In this document: piece after piece, positions 7,067 through 8,609 of the stretch
Layout of the letters: every line of letters begins with the position of its first letter
Position numbering within the stretch: the stretch's first letter is position 1
Origin: Ignavibacteriota bacterium
GTDB taxonomy: Bacteria > Bacteroidota > Kapaibacteriia > Palsa-1295
Direction: 5' to 3'
NCBI GenBank assembly: GCA_003151215.1
Contig: PLXB01000497.1
Coordinates: forward strand, 1 to 8,609
Length of the DNA: 8,609 nucleotides
Position numbers and translations under genes: made by a program
Notes under the pieces: model-generated
What the model was told of the DNA's origin: nothing
What the model saw: the letters and a program-made list of their open reading frames with translations, nothing else
Databases searched by the model: none

Positions 7067-8089
7067 TTAGCCATTAACCAACAGCTTCAACTTTTTTCCG
7101 ATCAGCTCAATTGCCTTCATCAATTTCTCATGCGGGACTTCGGCGCTATCCATCTGGAATGTGAGTCTGGTAATTCCGCCAAGTGATTCGGAATGGCGGA
7201 GAATTTTTTCCGCTACTTCCTCCGGTGAACCAACGAGCAGCGCACCTTGGGGTCCCGTCTGCGATTCGAATCGAGACCTTGTCATCGGCGGCCAGCCGCG
7301 TTCCTTTCCTATCTTCGTCATGCCGGCAGCATAGCCTGGATAAAAATCTTCGATCGCCTGCTCCGTCGATTCTGCCACATATCCCAGTGAATGCATTCCA
7401 ACCTTCAATTGGTCGGGAGCAAAGCCTGATATTTTTCCTGCTTCGCGGTAAAGATCTACTAAAGGACGGAACCGATGAGTTTCGCCGCCGATTATAGCGA
7501 CCATCAGCGGCAACCTCAGTGTTCCGGCACGCACAAAGGATTCGGGGGTACCGCCAACGCCCAGCCAGATAGGAAAAGGATTTTGTACAGGACGTGGATA
7601 GATCGGGATGTTCTTCAGCGCAGGACGGAAATTTCCCGACCACGTCACAAATTCATTTGCGCGAATATTCAGAAGGAGATCGAGCTTTTCGCCGAACAGT
7701 TCATCATAATCCTGCAGGCTATATCCGAATAGCGGAAACGCTTCGATAAATGAACCACGCCCGGCAACCATTTCCGCCCTTCCGCCGGAGATGAGATCGA
7801 GAGTTGCAAAATTTTGGAATACTCTGACCGGGTCGGCAGCAGAAAGCACTGTAACTGCACTTGTAAGCCGTATACGTTTTGTGCGCGCTGCGGCTGCTGC
7901 AAGAATAAGTGTCGGCGCAGAATCCAGAAAGCCCTTGCGATGATGCTCGCCGATGCCGAAGACATCGAGGTCGGAACGGTCTGCATGTTCGATCCTCTCT
8001 AATAATTGCGCAATTGCATCAGTATCGCTGAGCTTAATCGCGCCGGTATCACCGAACATTGCAGCAAAACTATCGACTCCGATTTCCAT
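7067..8089 (-). CDS. Luciferase-like (LLM class) flavin-dependent monooxygenase, Atu2307/SP_0267-like
   Basis: 340 residues forming one bacterial-luciferase-like TIM barrel of normal family length. Visible signatures are FGIGEHHRKGF (44-54), AAAAARTKRIRLTSAVTVLS (64-83), DPVRVFQNFATLDLISGGRAE (86-106), then AGRGSFIEAFPLFGY, the strand PIWLGVGGTPES and GALLVGSPEEVAEKIL near the C-terminus. Together these match, from memory, the LLM subgroup named after Atu2307/SP_0267. Such enzymes use reduced FMN (some use F420) and O2 to oxidise small substrates; the substrate here cannot be read from sequence and no flavin reductase gene is adjacent. It is transcribed toward the operon's end, with 81 bases between the stops, and away from the second DUF2723 gene, so it is its own unit. 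No Shine-Dalgarno sequence precedes the ATG (CTATTTTAAACC). Confidence 0.92.
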   Translation of the reverse strand: MEIGVDSFAAMFGDTGAIKLSDTDAIAQLLERIEHADRSDLDVFGIGEHHRKGFLDSAPTLILAAAAARTKRIRLTSAVTVLSAADPVRVFQNFATLDLISGGRAEMVAGRGSFIEAFPLFGYSLQDYDELFGEKLDLLLNIRANEFVTWSGNFRPALKNIPIYPRPVQNPFPIWLGVGGTPESFVRAGTLRLPLMVAIIGGETHRFRPLVDLYREAGKISGFAPDQLKVGMHSLGYVAESTEQAIEDFYPGYAAGMTKIGKERGWPPMTRSRFESQTGPQGALLVGSPEEVAEKILRHSESLGGITRLTFQMDSAEVPHEKLMKAIELIGKKLKLLVNG

Positions 8090-8199
8090 GGTTTAAAATA
8101 GAGGATAGAGAATGCAAAAAGGGAGAAAAAGGTGTCATGGAGAATCACAAAAATAAAAAGAGATATTCCGAATTTTTTTTGTGACGCAGGCTGGTTAGA

Positions 8200-8215
8200 A
8201 GGTAATCGTTCACCT
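8200..8215. promoter_or_regulatory. Imperfect dyad AGGTAATCGTTCACCT, possible operator
   Basis: Six of eight pairs match about the centre, with AGGT/ACCT ends. It shares the AGGTAA half-site with the dyad at 8283-8306 and lies between the two divergent starts, a sensible place for an operator. No regulator gene is in view to pair with it. A small palindrome like this can occur by chance. Confidence 0.2.
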
Positions 8216-8282
8216 GATCAGAAATATATAACTCTTCCCTTTTTTACTTTTTGCATTTCGTTCGAATATCGGGATTGCTCTT

Positions 8283-8306
8283 AGGTAAAAAACGGTTTCA
8301 TTACCT
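8283..8306. promoter_or_regulatory. Dyad AGGTAA-N12-TTACCT, possible operator or leader hairpin
   Basis: The 6-bp arms (8283-8288 and 8301-8306) are perfect, and two further symmetric pairs lie inside. The dyad ends 35 bases before the ATG at 8342, so it could be an operator over the promoter or a hairpin in the 5' leader. There is no T-run right after it, so it is not a terminator on the plus strand. Confidence 0.22.
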
Positions 8307-8341
8307 CTAAATTTCACTCTGATTTCCATAATTTATAACGA

Positions 8342-8609
8342 ATGCTCTCTAAACGGAATCATTACATCTTCGCCGGATTAGCCTTCTGCACGGCGTTCTT
8401 TACCTATTTTATGACAATGCAGCCCTCGATCTCATTTTGGGATTGCGGCGAATTTGCCTCTGCTGCAGCCGGTTTGCAGATCGGTCATCCTCCGGGAGCG
8501 CCTTTTTGGTACTTGATGGGGCGGCTTGCCATCCTGATGCCGACTTTTACGGATCATGTTGCGCGGCTGAACTTCTTTTCCGTGATCTACTCGTCGCTGA
8601 CAGTCCTTC
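8342..8609 (+). CDS. DUF2723 / TMEM260-like membrane glycosyltransferase family protein, N-terminal 89 residues (3' end outside window)
   Basis: The ATG at 8342 opens a frame that runs off the right edge; an in-frame TAA at 8336-8338 makes this the first possible start. The protein begins MLSKRNHYIFAGLAFCTAFF, a short basic head and a first membrane helix (about 8-26). The family signature follows: PSISFWDCGEFASAA (28-42, with D34 and E37 in the first external loop, where GT-C enzymes carry their catalytic acid) and LQIGHPPGAPFWYLMGRL (45-62). A second hydrophobic segment starts near residue 76. This is the opposite end of the same family as the gene at the left edge, so the two cannot be compared directly here. 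No Shine-Dalgarno sequence is seen. It is probably an inner-membrane sugar transferase acting on exported proteins, by relation to TMEM260. Confidence 0.92.
   Translation, partial: MLSKRNHYIFAGLAFCTAFFTYFMTMQPSISFWDCGEFASAAAGLQIGHPPGAPFWYLMGRLAILMPTFTDHVARLNFFSVIYSSLTVL

Larger units (their letters stand above)
8090..8341. other. Divergent intergenic region between monooxygenase and second DUF2723 gene
   Basis: These 252 AT-rich bases should hold promoters for both flanking genes, which start in opposite directions. I see no protein-coding gene. Visible structures are an imperfect dyad at 8200-8215, a second dyad at 8283-8306, an 11-bp inverted repeat AATGCAAAAAG (8111-8121) / CTTTTTGCATT (8247-8257) spanning most of the region, and an eight-T run at 8173-8180. 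No classical sigma-70 promoter stands out. Confidence 0.6.

Noticed and set aside
7146..7643. Second reverse-strand frame of 165 codons within the monooxygenase
   Set aside because: It is a frame shadow of the well-matched luciferase-like gene on the same strand, with no recognisable motif.
8148..8155. TATTTTTG on the minus strand, matching the Bacteroidota -7 pattern TAnnTTTG, upstream of the monooxygenase
   Set aside because: There is no TTTG-type -33 element at the proper distance, and such a match is easy to get by chance in AT-rich DNA.
8111..8257. 11-bp inverted repeat AATGCAAAAAG / CTTTTTGCATT, possible mobile-element ends
   Set aside because: The arms are low-complexity A/T runs, no target duplication is seen and the interior has no gene; chance is the simpler explanation.
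1..8609. CRISPR array, rRNA, transposase or integrase genes, replication origin
   Set aside because: No regularly spaced repeats, rRNA-like stretches, recombinase motifs or iteron clusters were seen anywhere in the window.

Overview
The window looks like a bacterial chromosome segment from the Bacteroidota/Ignavibacteriota/Chlorobiota (FCB) side of the tree. The clues are two genes of the DUF2723/TMEM260-like family, which is widespread there, a TIR-TolB-like-TPR protein of a kind common there, moderate GC, and no convincing Shine-Dalgarno sequence in front of any of the four large genes whose starts are visible. This is an inference from gene content; no rRNA or other marker gene is present.

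Layout, left to right. (1) Bases 1-1838 (+) are the 3' part of a large DUF2723 membrane glycosyltransferase-like gene, cut by the window edge. (2) Bases 1839-2096 are an intergenic region with a 10-bp inverted repeat, a small hairpin and a tiny reading frame whose stop overlaps the next start. (3) Bases 2097-6985 (+) are three tightly packed genes, probably one operon. They encode a histidine kinase with an N-terminal cyclic-nucleotide-binding-like domain; a response regulator receiver fused to a degenerate glutaredoxin-like segment and a thioredoxin-reductase-like flavoenzyme; and a TIR / TolB-like / TPR protein. The gaps are 6 bp and 23 bp. (4) Bases 7067-8089 (-) encode a luciferase-like flavin-dependent monooxygenase, convergent with the operon. 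(5) Bases 8090-8341 are a divergent intergenic region with two small dyads sharing an AGGTAA half-site. (6) From 8342 (+) a second DUF2723 gene starts and runs off the right edge.

The most interesting unit is the operon. The kinase and the receiver-flavoenzyme look like a two-component system whose output is an enzyme rather than a DNA-binding domain. That enzyme has the FAD and NAD(P)H sites of thioredoxin reductase but lacks the catalytic CxxC, and its glutaredoxin-like module has SPKS where a CxxC would be. A TIR-domain protein, a class that often consumes NAD+, follows in the same transcription unit. This suggests, but does not prove, a phosphorelay tied to pyridine-nucleotide or redox state. 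The kinase plus fused regulator pair is a known annotated architecture with little assigned function; the TIR gene as third member is the less expected part.
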